The position numbers and the translations under genes were made by a program. From assembly GCF_000253255.1 (NCBI RefSeq), contig NC_015583.1, forward strand, positions 310,001 through 374,000: a stretch of DNA of 64,000 bases, in the 5' to 3' direction. Of this stretch, positions 31,874 to 40,405 are shown piece after piece; positions within the stretch are counted from its first letter, which is position 1, and each line of letters begins with the position of its first letter. The notes under the pieces were generated by a model that did not search any database, was not told the DNA's origin, and was given only the letters and a program-made list of their open reading frames with translations. The stretch comes from Novosphingobium sp. PP1Y. GTDB lineage: Bacteria; Pseudomonadota; Alphaproteobacteria; Sphingomonadales; Sphingomonadaceae.

Positions 31874-33595
31874 TCAGTCGTTGGCGCCCGTCATGTCGCG
31901 CGCCGCGAGGTAACCGAAGGTCAGCCCCGGCCCAAGCGTGACGCCCGCGCCCGGATAGCTTTCGCCCATGGACGAGGCGGCATTGTTGCCGACCGCGTAG
32001 AGCCCCGCGATCGGCGCTCCGGCTTCATCGACCACTTGCGCCTTTGCATTGGTCGTGAGGCCGCCATTGGTGCCGATGTCTCCGGGATAAATCGGCATGG
32101 CATAGAATGGCGCCCTGGTAAGGGCACGCAGGCACGGGTTGGGCTGGTTGCGCGGATCGCCGTACATCTTGTCATAGGCCGGTTCGCCGCGATGGAAATC
32201 GGGGTCCTCGCCCTTGGGCGCATATTCGTTGAACCGCGCGACGGTAGCCGAGAGCCGGTCCGGATCAACGCCCATCTTCGCGGCAAGAGCCTCTATCGTG
32301 CGCGCCTTCTTCAGGATCTTCCTGACTCCCGCGCTCTGCATCCAGTCAGGCATGAGCGGCAGCAGCGGACCCATCGGGAACTGGTGGCGGTAGCGGAAAT
32401 CGAAGACCATCCAGCTTGGCGAAGCATCGCCATGATCACGCTCGCGCGCGGCCATCTGCTGACCGACGACGTGGTACGAAGCCGCTTCGTTGAGGTACCT
32501 CTCGCCCTTCCGGTTGACCATGATGCAGCCCGGCAAGGCGCGCTCTATGGTGCAAAGCCGTCCGCGATCCTCGCCCGGCACATAGAAAACCGGAGCCGCC
32601 CAGGCGGACTGCAGGTTCATCGTGCCAGCGCCCACTTCAACGCCCGCGCGGATGGAATCGCCGGTATTGCTGGTCACCCCGCCCGAGTACTGCGCAGTCG
32701 GATAGAGCGGCGCATTCTGGTCGCGCATGTCCTGGTTCTTGTCGAACCCGCCTGCTGCCAGGACCACCCCCTTGCGCGCCCGAATACGCAGGAGCTTGCC
32801 GCCGCGCTCGACCACAACGCCGACGACGCGGCCATCCTCGCGCACGAGCTGCTTCATCGGCGTTTCCAGCCAGAGCGGCACGCCCTTCTCATTGAGCGCG
32901 ACGCGCAGCGCTCCGGTGAGCGCATTGCCGAGCGTGAGACGACGATCCTTGCGACTGGTGAAGCGGAACGGCCAGTCGAACCAGTATTTCCCCATGTTCA
33001 GGGCAAGGCCCGCAATCCACCCCTTGGTGCGGTAGAGCAACTGGTGCGTCTCAGCGAAGGTCCACTGCAGATAACCGAAGAGGCTGGCCGCGGGGGACGG
33101 GAAACGCTGCGTCTTCACGTCCTTGCCCAGCTTCTTGCCGTCGAACGCCAGCGGCAGGTGAGTGCGGAAGCCCTGCGCCGAACCACCGGGATTTTCTGCG
33201 TGATAGTCTGGGTATGGCAGCGCCAGATATTGCACCCCGGTATGGGCGGTCAGCCAGCGCAGCATCGAGGCAGCGTTATCCACGTAGGCGCGGATATTCT
33301 CGTCCGGCACGTTGTCGGCGGAAAGCGCGCGCACGTACTTGAACGCATCGTCGAGGTTGTCCTCGAACCCGGCCGCCTTCGCCTGATCGCTGCCGGGAAT
33401 CCATATCCCACCGCCTGAGGTGGACGAAGTGCCGCCCCATTCCGCCGCTTTCTCGATGATGAGCACTTCGGCGCGGTTGCTGGCAGCGACGAGGCCGCTC
33501 ATCAATCCGCCCGCTCCCGAACCTACGACAAGAACATCGACTTCCTTGTCCCAGCCGGCAGCAGCCCTGGTCTTTTCGCTGGCTAATGAATGCAT
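31874..33595 (-). CDS. FAD-dependent 3-ketosteroid Delta1-dehydrogenase-like protein
   Basis: A 573-residue flavoprotein. GSGAGG near residue 26 binds FAD, LPYPDYHAENPGGSAQG near residue 145 is a KstD family motif, VVLAAGGFD lies in the middle, and the C-terminus SYPGAGVTLGPGLTFGYLAARD matches KstD, where Tyr487 and Gly491 of the Rhodococcus enzyme hold the 3-keto oxygen (Y-P-G-A-G here). ATG at 33595 overlaps the SDR stop by one base (TGATG); a GTG at 33598 is also possible. It introduces a ring double bond next to a ketone by family; the substrate is inferred as a steroid-like or other cyclic ketone. Confidence 0.88.
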   Translation of the reverse strand: MHSLASEKTRAAAGWDKEVDVLVVGSGAGGLMSGLVAASNRAEVLIIEKAAEWGGTSSTSGGGIWIPGSDQAKAAGFEDNLDDAFKYVRALSADNVPDENIRAYVDNAASMLRWLTAHTGVQYLALPYPDYHAENPGGSAQGFRTHLPLAFDGKKLGKDVKTQRFPSPAASLFGYLQWTFAETHQLLYRTKGWIAGLALNMGKYWFDWPFRFTSRKDRRLTLGNALTGALRVALNEKGVPLWLETPMKQLVREDGRVVGVVVERGGKLLRIRARKGVVLAAGGFDKNQDMRDQNAPLYPTAQYSGGVTSNTGDSIRAGVEVGAGTMNLQSAWAAPVFYVPGEDRGRLCTIERALPGCIMVNRKGERYLNEAASYHVVGQQMAARERDHGDASPSWMVFDFRYRHQFPMGPLLPLMPDWMQSAGVRKILKKARTIEALAAKMGVDPDRLSATVARFNEYAPKGEDPDFHRGEPAYDKMYGDPRNQPNPCLRALTRAPFYAMPIYPGDIGTNGGLTTNAKAQVVDEAGAPIAGLYAVGNNAASSMGESYPGAGVTLGPGLTFGYLAARDMTGAND

Positions 33596-34389
33596 CACTG
33601 GTCCCTGACGAGGTGGAAGTGCGGGGTCTGCCGGGACGTGATCTGGGCATTGCGCGCGGCAAACCCATCATCGAAGGCGAGCGGCTGCGGGATGATCCAG
33701 TATTCGCCGCGTTCGATCGCATCCAAGACCAGGGGTGCGAATTCGTCGCCGGTCAAACCGTGCTCGTTGAGCATGGCGGTCAGCGTGTCGTGGAAGCCCT
33801 TGGCCTCTTCCGGCGGAGTTTCGCGGAAGATGCCCGACTTCACCGGGCCCGGCGCCAGCAGCGAGACCGCAATGGGCGCGCCGATCGCGGTCAGCTCGTG
33901 CAGCAGGCTCTCCGTCAGCGCAACGACAGCGAACTTCGTCGAGGTGTAGGGCGACATCAGCGGCGAGGGAAGGAAGCCGCCGATCGATGACGTATTCACG
34001 ATCCGCGAGGGCGTTCCCGCCGCCAGCATGCGCGGCACGAACGTACGAAGGCCGTTAAGGACGCCATCGACATTGACGGCCCATGCCTTGTCCCAATCGC
34101 GCTTGGGAATGTCCCAGACCTGCCCTGTCACCAGGACGCCTGCGTTGTTGAACAGCAGATCGACTCCGCCGAACCTGTCCCATGCGGCATCGGCCAGCGC
34201 GTCGACAGAGGCAGGATCGGTCACGTCGGCCGCCACGGCAATCGCCTTGTCGCCAAGCGGTCCGGCAACGTCTGCCAGCACGTCCGCATCCCGGTCGGCA
34301 AGAACCACATTCATGCCGCGCCGAACCGCCTCGCGCGCCAGCCCCGCGCCGATTCCCCCGGCAGCACCGGTAATGACGGCCACGCTCAT
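33595..34389 (-). CDS. SDR family oxidoreductase
   Basis: A 264-residue SDR with TGAAGGIG, NNAG, Ser in NTSSIGG and YTSTK. Unlike most SDRs here it has a C-terminal tail of about 60 residues after the fold (ALVLDAIERGEYWIIPQ ... SRQTPHFHLVRDQ) and lacks the usual DGG ending, as in a subgroup often labelled NAD(P)-dependent oxidoreductase. It shares an overlap with the KstD-like gene, so the two are co-translated and likely act in sequence. Confidence 0.88.
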   Translation of the reverse strand: MSVAVITGAAGGIGAGLAREAVRRGMNVVLADRDADVLADVAGPLGDKAIAVAADVTDPASVDALADAAWDRFGGVDLLFNNAGVLVTGQVWDIPKRDWDKAWAVNVDGVLNGLRTFVPRMLAAGTPSRIVNTSSIGGFLPSPLMSPYTSTKFAVVALTESLLHELTAIGAPIAVSLLAPGPVKSGIFRETPPEEAKGFHDTLTAMLNEHGLTGDEFAPLVLDAIERGEYWIIPQPLAFDDGFAARNAQITSRQTPHFHLVRDQ

Positions 34390-34558
34390 GCCGCGGCTCC
34401 GACAGCGCGGCTACTGATTTTTGCCATAATTCCTAACCTCTCCCAGTCATAATCAACGCATGTTAAGGCAGGTATTGCCATATAAGCGCTTCGATGCGTA
34501 ACATACATTGAATTATTCTACGAACAAGACGGTCAGGAACCGTCCTCGGGGAGAGGTT

Positions 34559-35320
34559 ATGAACGACATGAAAGGCAAGGTCGCGCTGATCACCGGTGCC
34601 GGCCAGGGCATAGGCCAGGGCATCGCCCTCGCCATGGCGGCGGCTGGTGCGGACGTGGTTCTCACCGGGCGTACACTATCCAAGGTGGAAGCAAGCGCAA
34701 GGCTCGTCGAAGAACGCGGTGTTCGTGCACTGGCGCTTTCCTGCGACGTCAAGAATGCCGAAGACCTGAGGGCCGTGGTCGATGCCGCGGTCGGGAAATT
34801 CGGCGGCATCGACGTGCTTGTCAACAATGCGCAGGAAGTCCCGTTGGGGATGCTCGACGACGTCACCGACGAGGCCTTCCTCAACGGTTTCACTTCCGGC
34901 CCGCTTGCCTCGCTGCGGCTGATGAAGCTCGTCAAGCCGAGTATGGTCGCGCGCGGCGGCGGCACGATCTTCAACTTTGCATCCTCTGCCGGAATCCGCT
35001 GGGACATGGCTTTCTACGGCGCCTATGGCGCGGTCAAGCAAGCCACCCGCGCCCTTACCCGCGCTGCCGCTTCCGAATGGGGCCGTGCCGGAATCCGCGT
35101 GCTCACCATCGCCCCGCACGCCGAATCGCCTGGCCTCAAGGGCTGGATCGAAAACAACCCGGACGAGGCCGAAGCCTTCTTCAAAACGATCCCGCTCGGC
35201 CGCATCGGCAAGCTGGAGGAAGACATCGGCCGCGCCGTCGTCGCCCTGTGCGGCCCGGACATGGGCTACCTGACCGGCGCCACTGTCCCGCTCGACGGCG
35301 GGCAGGCAAACTTCGACTGA
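34559..35320 (+). CDS. SDR family oxidoreductase
   Basis: A 253-residue SDR: TGAGQGIG, NNAQ instead of NNAG, Ser in NFASSAG and Y-GAVK as catalytic Tyr/Lys, DGG at the end (VPLDGGQANFD). GGGAGAGG precedes the ATG at 34559; the ATG 51 bases upstream has no site. It starts a plus operon that continues with EthD, SDR and VOC genes. The promoter gap to the left has AACGCA and TGCGTA sites. Confidence 0.88.
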   Translation: MNDMKGKVALITGAGQGIGQGIALAMAAAGADVVLTGRTLSKVEASARLVEERGVRALALSCDVKNAEDLRAVVDAAVGKFGGIDVLVNNAQEVPLGMLDDVTDEAFLNGFTSGPLASLRLMKLVKPSMVARGGGTIFNFASSAGIRWDMAFYGAYGAVKQATRALTRAAASEWGRAGIRVLTIAPHAESPGLKGWIENNPDEAEAFFKTIPLGRIGKLEEDIGRAVVALCGPDMGYLTGATVPLDGGQANFD

Positions 35321-35333
35321 AGGAGCAGCAGGG

Positions 35334-36047
35334 ATGGAAAAGATCGTCTGCGCCCTCTGGGCTGCCGAAGGCGAACCCCGCACGGACTTCGCACAGCGCC
35401 TGCTTGAAACCCTCCCGGTAACGCTCAAGAAAGCGGGCGCCAGCGGCATCCGCCTGAACCTGCGCGACGAAGCCGTCGCACCGGCTGCCGGGCTGATCCA
35501 GCAATCGCAGGAACCGCAGCAGGATGCCCTGGTTCAGTTCTGGCTACCCTCTGCCAATGCACGGTTTCGAGGCGCCGTCGACAAGGTGCTGGCCGCGCAT
35601 TCGGCGCGCTTCGCGTTGTGGCTGGTCTGCGAATCGACGATCATCCCCAATACCGCGCACCCACTGGCCGAAGGCCGCAGAACATGGGGCTGGAGCCAGG
35701 CGAGTTTCATCACCTTCCGACCCGACCTCACGCGAGAGGAGGCCATTGCCCATTGGCACGGCCATCACACGCGCGTGGCGATCGATGTCCAGGCTAACTT
35801 CGAATATGTCCAGAACATCGTCGTGCGCCCTTTGACCGAGGGCGCCCCGGCCTACGATGCCTTCGTCGAGGAATGCTTCTCGCCCGAGGCCATGACCGAC
35901 AGTCCGGCGTTCTTCGACGCGGCAGGCGACGAGGAGAAGTTCAACCGGAACCTGAAGGACATGATGGATAGCTGCACGGCCTTCATCGACTTCGCGCGGG
36001 TCGACATCATCCCCACCAGCCAGTTCGATTTTCGCAGTCTCGATTGA
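35334..36047 (+). CDS. EthD domain-containing protein
   Basis: A 237-residue protein with a C-terminal EthD domain (QASFITFRPDLTREEAIAHWHGHHTRVAIDVQANFEYVQN near residue 125) and an N-terminal half of similar size (EKIVCALWAAEGEPRTDFAQRLLE), possibly a degenerate second barrel domain. EthD-type dimeric barrels bind hydrophobic ligands; the HxxH near residue 140 could bind a metal or heme. It lies 14 bases after the SDR in the same operon. Confidence 0.75.
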   Translation: MEKIVCALWAAEGEPRTDFAQRLLETLPVTLKKAGASGIRLNLRDEAVAPAAGLIQQSQEPQQDALVQFWLPSANARFRGAVDKVLAAHSARFALWLVCESTIIPNTAHPLAEGRRTWGWSQASFITFRPDLTREEAIAHWHGHHTRVAIDVQANFEYVQNIVVRPLTEGAPAYDAFVEECFSPEAMTDSPAFFDAAGDEEKFNRNLKDMMDSCTAFIDFARVDIIPTSQFDFRSLD

Positions 36048-36115
36048 GAACCCCGCCGCCGCGGCAAGCGATCATGCAGTCCGCGTCGGCGACACAGCAC
36101 GAAAGGAATACCCCG

Positions 36116-36991
36116 ATGTCTGATCGCAAGATTGCCCTGGTGACCGGCGCCAGCCGCGGCGCTGGCGCGGGCATTGCCCGTGGTTTCGGCGAGATGGGCT
36201 ACAAGGTCTATGTCACCGGCCGCACCGTCACGCCGGGCAATGCCAAGGGCTGGGACGGCAGCGTCCTGCCCGGCACCGTCTCGGAGACGGCCGCGAAGAT
36301 CAACGAATTGGGCGGCGAAGGCGTGCCGATCGTCTGCGACCATGCCGACGACGCGCAAGTCGCCCGCCTGTTCGAGCAGATCGCCGACGAGAACGGCGGC
36401 AAGCTCGACGTCCTCGTAAACAATGCCGCATATATGCACCACCAGCTTATCGAGAAGATGCCCTTCTGGGAAAAGGATCTCGATGCCCAGAAGATTCTCG
36501 ATGTCGGCCTGCGCAGCGCCTACGTCGCGAGTTGGCACGCCGCCCACCTGATGGTGCCGCGCGGATCGGGATGCATCGCCATGACCAGTTCCTTCGGCGC
36601 GACCTGCTACATGCATGGCCCTGCCTACGGCGCACAGAAGGCCGGCCTCGACAAGCTGGCGCACGACATGGAGCACGACTTTCGCGGTACCGGCGTGATC
36701 GCGGTTTCGCTCTGGCTCGGAATGCAACTGACCGAGCGCGCGCAAATCTCGGCCAAGACCCATCCCGAACAATACGAGCAGATGCTGGCCATGGCCGAGA
36801 ACCCGGAATTCTCCGCCCATGTCATCGACGCCATCGACCGCGCGCCCAACCGTGACGACCTTTCCGGCCAGACCCTGATCGTCGCCGAAATCGCCAAGGA
36901 GCTCGGCATCTCCGACCGCGGCAATGAGCGCATTTCGCACCGAGAAATGCTGGGCAGCCCGCGCACGAAGAATCCTGCGGCGATCTATTGA
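36116..36991 (+). CDS. SDR family oxidoreductase
   Basis: A 291-residue SDR: TGASRGAG, NNAAY, Ser in TSSFGA and YGAQK. There is an insertion around residues 35-70 (TVTPGNAKGWDGSVLPGTVSE) and a C-terminal tail of about 40 residues instead of the usual DGG ending, as in the dehydrogenase/reductase DHRS1-like group. AAAGGA precedes the ATG at 36116. The stop shares a base with the next start (TGATG). Confidence 0.86.
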   Translation: MSDRKIALVTGASRGAGAGIARGFGEMGYKVYVTGRTVTPGNAKGWDGSVLPGTVSETAAKINELGGEGVPIVCDHADDAQVARLFEQIADENGGKLDVLVNNAAYMHHQLIEKMPFWEKDLDAQKILDVGLRSAYVASWHAAHLMVPRGSGCIAMTSSFGATCYMHGPAYGAQKAGLDKLAHDMEHDFRGTGVIAVSLWLGMQLTERAQISAKTHPEQYEQMLAMAENPEFSAHVIDAIDRAPNRDDLSGQTLIVAEIAKELGISDRGNERISHREMLGSPRTKNPAAIY

Positions 36992-37515
36992 TGACAAAAC
37001 GCGTGCCGCGCGCGATCGATCAGGTCGCCTGGATCGTCGACGATCTCGACGCCGCGATCGTGCGCCGCCTGCACGCGGACGGCACGGGGCCGTGGACGGT
37101 TTTTCGCAATGTCGAGATGGCGGGCACTTATCTCGGCCGCGAGACGAAGGTCACCATGGATGTGGGGCTCGCCTATGCCGGGGACTTGCAACTTGAACTG
37201 ATCGCGCCGACGAATAGCGCCCCTTCGCCCTATCGCGGAAAGGACGGCAAGGCGCGCATTGGCTTGCACCATGTCGCGTACGTGGTGGAACAACTTGAAG
37301 AGGCCGTTGCCGAAGCGCGCGCGGCGGGCCTCGATCCCGTGTTCGAGGCCGCCAATGCTGCAGTGCGGGTTGCCTATCTGCAGCACCCCGCCGAGCCGGG
37401 CGCGCTGACCGAGCTCATCGAGGGCGAAGGCATGCGCGCGCTGATGAAGCAGGGCATTGCCGAGGCTGCGAACTGGGGCGGGACCGATCCGATTCGGGAG
37501 ATCTCAGCATCATAA
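36991..37515 (+). CDS. VOC family protein
   Basis: A 174-residue vicinal-oxygen-chelate protein. DQVAWIVDDLDAAI at the N-terminus and LHHVAYVVEQLEEAVAEA near residue 90 are the two beta-alpha-beta-beta-beta modules, ELIEGEG gives the last Glu ligand; this pattern is that of methylmalonyl-CoA epimerase or glyoxalase relatives. Coupled to the SDR stop by one base. It could isomerise a CoA ester or keto-acid, but the first metal His is replaced by Gln (DQVAW), so the metal site may be altered. Confidence 0.82.
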   Translation: MTKRVPRAIDQVAWIVDDLDAAIVRRLHADGTGPWTVFRNVEMAGTYLGRETKVTMDVGLAYAGDLQLELIAPTNSAPSPYRGKDGKARIGLHHVAYVVEQLEEAVAEARAAGLDPVFEAANAAVRVAYLQHPAEPGALTELIEGEGMRALMKQGIAEAANWGGTDPIREISAS

Positions 37516-37681
37516 GCGCCTTTCCGCGGATCGGATTGCGGTATCTTTTGGATCGCTAAACGATCCGATTCAACAATTGCCGCATGACCGGCAAGGCGCT
37601 TCAGACTATTCTTCAATCTCGAGGCAAGCCGCCCGGTAACGGCCGGCTGCGAAACGACCCCTCGCCGAAACGGGAGAAGCA

Positions 37682-39100
37682 ATGATGGCGAGCACTGCCC
37701 ATACTTCGAGGCCCCTTCCGCTGGTCGGCGGCGCGAGCCCCGTAATCGGCCACCTTGCCCAGTTCTTCCGCGATCCCGTTTCCGTCCTCAAGCGCGGCTA
37801 CGCGACAAAGGGGCGTCTCTTCGCCCTGAACCTGATGGGCCGACGCATGAACGTCATGCTCGGGCCGGAGCACAACCGCTTCTTCTTCGAGGAGACCGAC
37901 AAGCTGCTCTCGATCCGGGAGTCGATGCCGTTCTTCCTCAAGATGTTCTCGCCCGAGTTCTATTCCTTCGCGGAAATGGACGAATACCTGCGCCAGCGCG
38001 CCATCATCATGCCGCGCTTCAAGGCCGCCTCGATGAAGCAATACGTGCCGATCATGGCGGAGGAAGCCCTGGCCCTGGTCAAGCGGCTCGGCGATGAAGG
38101 CACTTTCGACCTGATCCCCACGCTCGGTCCGGTGGTCATGGACATCGCCGCACACAGCTTCATGGGCCGCGAGTTCCACAAGAAGCTGGGACACGAGTTC
38201 TTCGACCTGTTCCGCGACTTTTCGGCGGGAATGGAATTCGTCCTTCCGCTCTGGCTTCCCACGCGAAAGCAGATCCGCAGCCAGCGCGCGAAGAAGAAGC
38301 TCCATACGATCCTGCAGGACTGGATCGACAACCGCCGCGCCAATCCGGTCGATCCGCCGGACTTCTTCCAGACGATGATCGCCAGCACTTATCCGGACGG
38401 CACCCCGGTCCCCGACGAAACGATCCGCCACCTCATCCTGCTGCTCGTCTGGGCCGGACACGAGACCACTGCGGGGCAGGTAAGCTGGGCCCTGGCCGAC
38501 CTCTTGCAGAATCCGGATTACCTCCAGACCATTCGCGCGGAGATCGCCGCCGTCATGGGCAGCGACGATGGCAGCGCTTTCTCCTGGGAACAGGCGCTGG
38601 CGATGGGCAAGATGGACTTCTCCCTGCGCGAGACCGAGCGCTTGCATCCTGTCGCCTACATCCTGTCCCGCAAGGCCAGCGCCGATATCGAGCGCGAGGG
38701 CTATCGCATCCGCAAGGGCGAGTTCGTGCTGCTCGCGCCCTCGGTCACGCACCGCATGGAAGAGACCTTCCACAATCCCGACGCCTACGATCCGGAGAGG
38801 TTCAATCCGGACAACCCCGCGGCGCAGCTTGAGAGCAACTCGCTGATCGGCTTCGGCGGCGGTGTCCATCGCTGCGCAGGCGTGAACTTCGCGCGCATGG
38901 AAATGAAAGTATTGATCGCGATACTGCTTCAGCATTACGACATGGAACTGATCGACGAGGTGCGCCCCATATCAGGCGCGAGCACCTATTGGCCCGCCCA
39001 GCCCTGCAGGGTACGCTATCGCAAGCGCAATCGAGGCGATGCCCGGCCTGCGGACACCGCCACGCTCGCCCGCGCCGCCGGCTGCCCGGCCCACGCTTGA
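37682..39100 (+). CDS. cytochrome P450 (CYP51-like class)
   Basis: A 472-residue P450. Helix I is VWAGHETTAG, ExxR is ETER, and the heme loop is FGGGVHRCAG with Cys at about 398. The region FYSFAEMDEYLRQRAIIMPRFKAASMKQY and the long helix-rich middle resemble the CYP51-type class E-like bacterial enzymes that act on sterols and other bulky ring compounds. Beyond the usual end there is a 26-residue Arg/Ala-rich tail (residues 446-472). A [2Fe-2S] ferredoxin gene follows 12 bases later. No ferredoxin reductase gene is seen. GGGAGAAG precedes the ATG; an ATG 3 bases later is equivalent. Confidence 0.92.
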   Translation: MMASTAHTSRPLPLVGGASPVIGHLAQFFRDPVSVLKRGYATKGRLFALNLMGRRMNVMLGPEHNRFFFEETDKLLSIRESMPFFLKMFSPEFYSFAEMDEYLRQRAIIMPRFKAASMKQYVPIMAEEALALVKRLGDEGTFDLIPTLGPVVMDIAAHSFMGREFHKKLGHEFFDLFRDFSAGMEFVLPLWLPTRKQIRSQRAKKKLHTILQDWIDNRRANPVDPPDFFQTMIASTYPDGTPVPDETIRHLILLLVWAGHETTAGQVSWALADLLQNPDYLQTIRAEIAAVMGSDDGSAFSWEQALAMGKMDFSLRETERLHPVAYILSRKASADIEREGYRIRKGEFVLLAPSVTHRMEETFHNPDAYDPERFNPDNPAAQLESNSLIGFGGGVHRCAGVNFARMEMKVLIAILLQHYDMELIDEVRPISGASTYWPAQPCRVRYRKRNRGDARPADTATLARAAGCPAHA

Positions 39101-39112
39101 AGAGATTGCGTA

Positions 39113-39445
39113 ATGGCGAAGGTCACCTTCATCCAGCCCGATGGCACCCCGCGTGAATGCGTGAACTTCGAGGGCATGACGCTGATGCAACTTGGCGTCG
39201 CCAACCTCGTCGAGGGCATCGACGCCTTGTGCGGCGGAATGATGCAATGCGCGACCTGTCATTGCTGGATCGATCCGGCCTGGATCGAAATCACCGGCCG
39301 CGCCGGTGAGGACGAGCGTGCCATGCTCGAAAGCATCGAGGGCGTCGAAATCCGACCCGAAAGCCGCCTCACCTGCCAAATTCAACTGGGAGAAGAACTC
39401 GACGGACTGGTCGTCCGGGTTCCTCCAGAGCAACCCGGGGTCTGA
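39113..39445 (+). CDS. [2Fe-2S] ferredoxin, adrenodoxin type
   Basis: A 110-residue ferredoxin with cluster cysteines 40, 46, 49 and 88 (C-x5-C-x2-C ... LTCQI), an acidic region DERAMLESIEGVEI for partner binding and the usual N-terminal strand KVTFIQPDG. It sits 12 bases after the P450 gene and is the obvious electron donor to it. The gene ends inside a strong two-way hairpin. Confidence 0.93.
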   Translation: MAKVTFIQPDGTPRECVNFEGMTLMQLGVANLVEGIDALCGGMMQCATCHCWIDPAWIEITGRAGEDERAMLESIEGVEIRPESRLTCQIQLGEELDGLVVRVPPEQPGV

Positions 39446-39478
39446 GCGTACTACCTCTCGCGCCGGACCCCGGGTTGC
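39430..39478. terminator. bidirectional hairpin between ferredoxin and SDR genes
   Basis: Thirteen-base perfect arms GCAACCCGGGGTC (39430-39442, inside the ferredoxin end) and GACCCCGGGTTGC (39466-39478) lie between convergent genes and can stop transcription from both sides. Confidence 0.65.
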
Positions 39479-39485
39479 AAATCGC

Positions 39486-40274
39486 TCAGCCCTGCGGCGG
39501 TGTCGGCGAACCGGGCATGCCCATGTAGTAGTGCCCGGCGTTGAGGCCGCCATCGACCGAGAGTTCGGTGCCCATGCAGTAACGCGCGTCCTCGGAAGCG
39601 AGATAGGCCGCTGCGGCACCGATATCCTTGGGCTCGCCTGCAAACTGCGCCGGATAGATCCAGTAGCCCTTGTCGTATTCCTCCTTGGGCACGTTCATCG
39701 GGTTCGCCAGCGGCGTGTAGATGCCGCCCGGGTGGATCGAGTTCACGCGGATCTTGCGCGGGCCAAGCTCCATCGCCAGCGCCTTGGTGAGGCCGCGCAC
39801 ACCGAACTTGGTGGCGCAATAGACCGTGACGCCATTAGCGCCCGAAATACCGTCGGCGCTGCTCATGTTCACGATCGCGCCGCCACCGGCACGCTCGAGC
39901 GCGGGAACCACGGCATGGCAGCCATTGATAACGCCCTTGAGATTGACGTCGATCAGCTTGTCTATTTCACTTTCGGTGAGGTCGTCGAAGGCCTTGAAGA
40001 CGATCACGCCCGCATTGTTGACGAGAACGTCGAGGCGGCCGAACTCTTCCTCGGTCCTGGCCACGGCGTTCGCCCATTCAGCGCGCGATGTCACGTCGTG
40101 GCGCGTGAACGCCGCGCCTTCGCCCAGCTCGGCGGCCAGCGCCTCGCCCGCGTCCGCAAGGACATCGGTTATCATCACTTTCGCGCCTTCTTCGACGAAG
40201 CGGCGAACGATGCCCTCGCCAATCCCGCGCGAGCCACCGGTAACCAGCGCGACCTTACCTTCAAGCCTTTTCAT
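39486..40274 (-). CDS. SDR family oxidoreductase (hydroxysteroid dehydrogenase-like)
   Basis: A 262-residue SDR with TGGSRGIG, NNAG, Ser in NMSSADG, YCATK and the end YCMGTELSVDGGLNAGHYY. This classical set with the MGTELSVDGG ending is common among 3-alpha/20-beta-hydroxysteroid and cyclohexanol dehydrogenases. GGGAGATT lies before the ATG at 40274. It is a one-gene minus unit, divergent from the SDR operon at 40406 over a 131-base gap with a TTGACA/TGTCAA palindrome. Confidence 0.88.
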   Translation of the reverse strand: MKRLEGKVALVTGGSRGIGEGIVRRFVEEGAKVMITDVLADAGEALAAELGEGAAFTRHDVTSRAEWANAVARTEEEFGRLDVLVNNAGVIVFKAFDDLTESEIDKLIDVNLKGVINGCHAVVPALERAGGGAIVNMSSADGISGANGVTVYCATKFGVRGLTKALAMELGPRKIRVNSIHPGGIYTPLANPMNVPKEEYDKGYWIYPAQFAGEPKDIGAAAAYLASEDARYCMGTELSVDGGLNAGHYYMGMPGSPTPPQG

Positions 40275-40343
40275 AGCAATCTCCCTTAGTGACCCCCTTA
40301 TGCCCATAATCGCCTCTTAGACAATTTCATTTTGCGCATTTTG

Positions 40344-40358
40344 TTGACAGTATGTCAA
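40344..40358. promoter_or_regulatory. palindrome TTGACA-GTA-TGTCAA
   Basis: Six-base perfect arms around GTA in the divergent gap between the SDRs at 39486 and 40406. One arm also fits a -35 box, but no good -10 follows at 17 bases, so an operator is as likely as a promoter element. Confidence 0.45.
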
Positions 40359-40405
40359 ACGAACATCAGAACTCGTAAGAAAATAAGAGATGGAGAGAAG
40401 ATTCC

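Noticed and set aside
31790..33418. 542-codon plus-strand frame
   Set aside because: Antisense to the KstD-like gene; no motif and wrong composition.
37613..38935. 440-codon minus-strand frame
   Set aside because: Antisense to the P450 gene, which has all P450 motifs.
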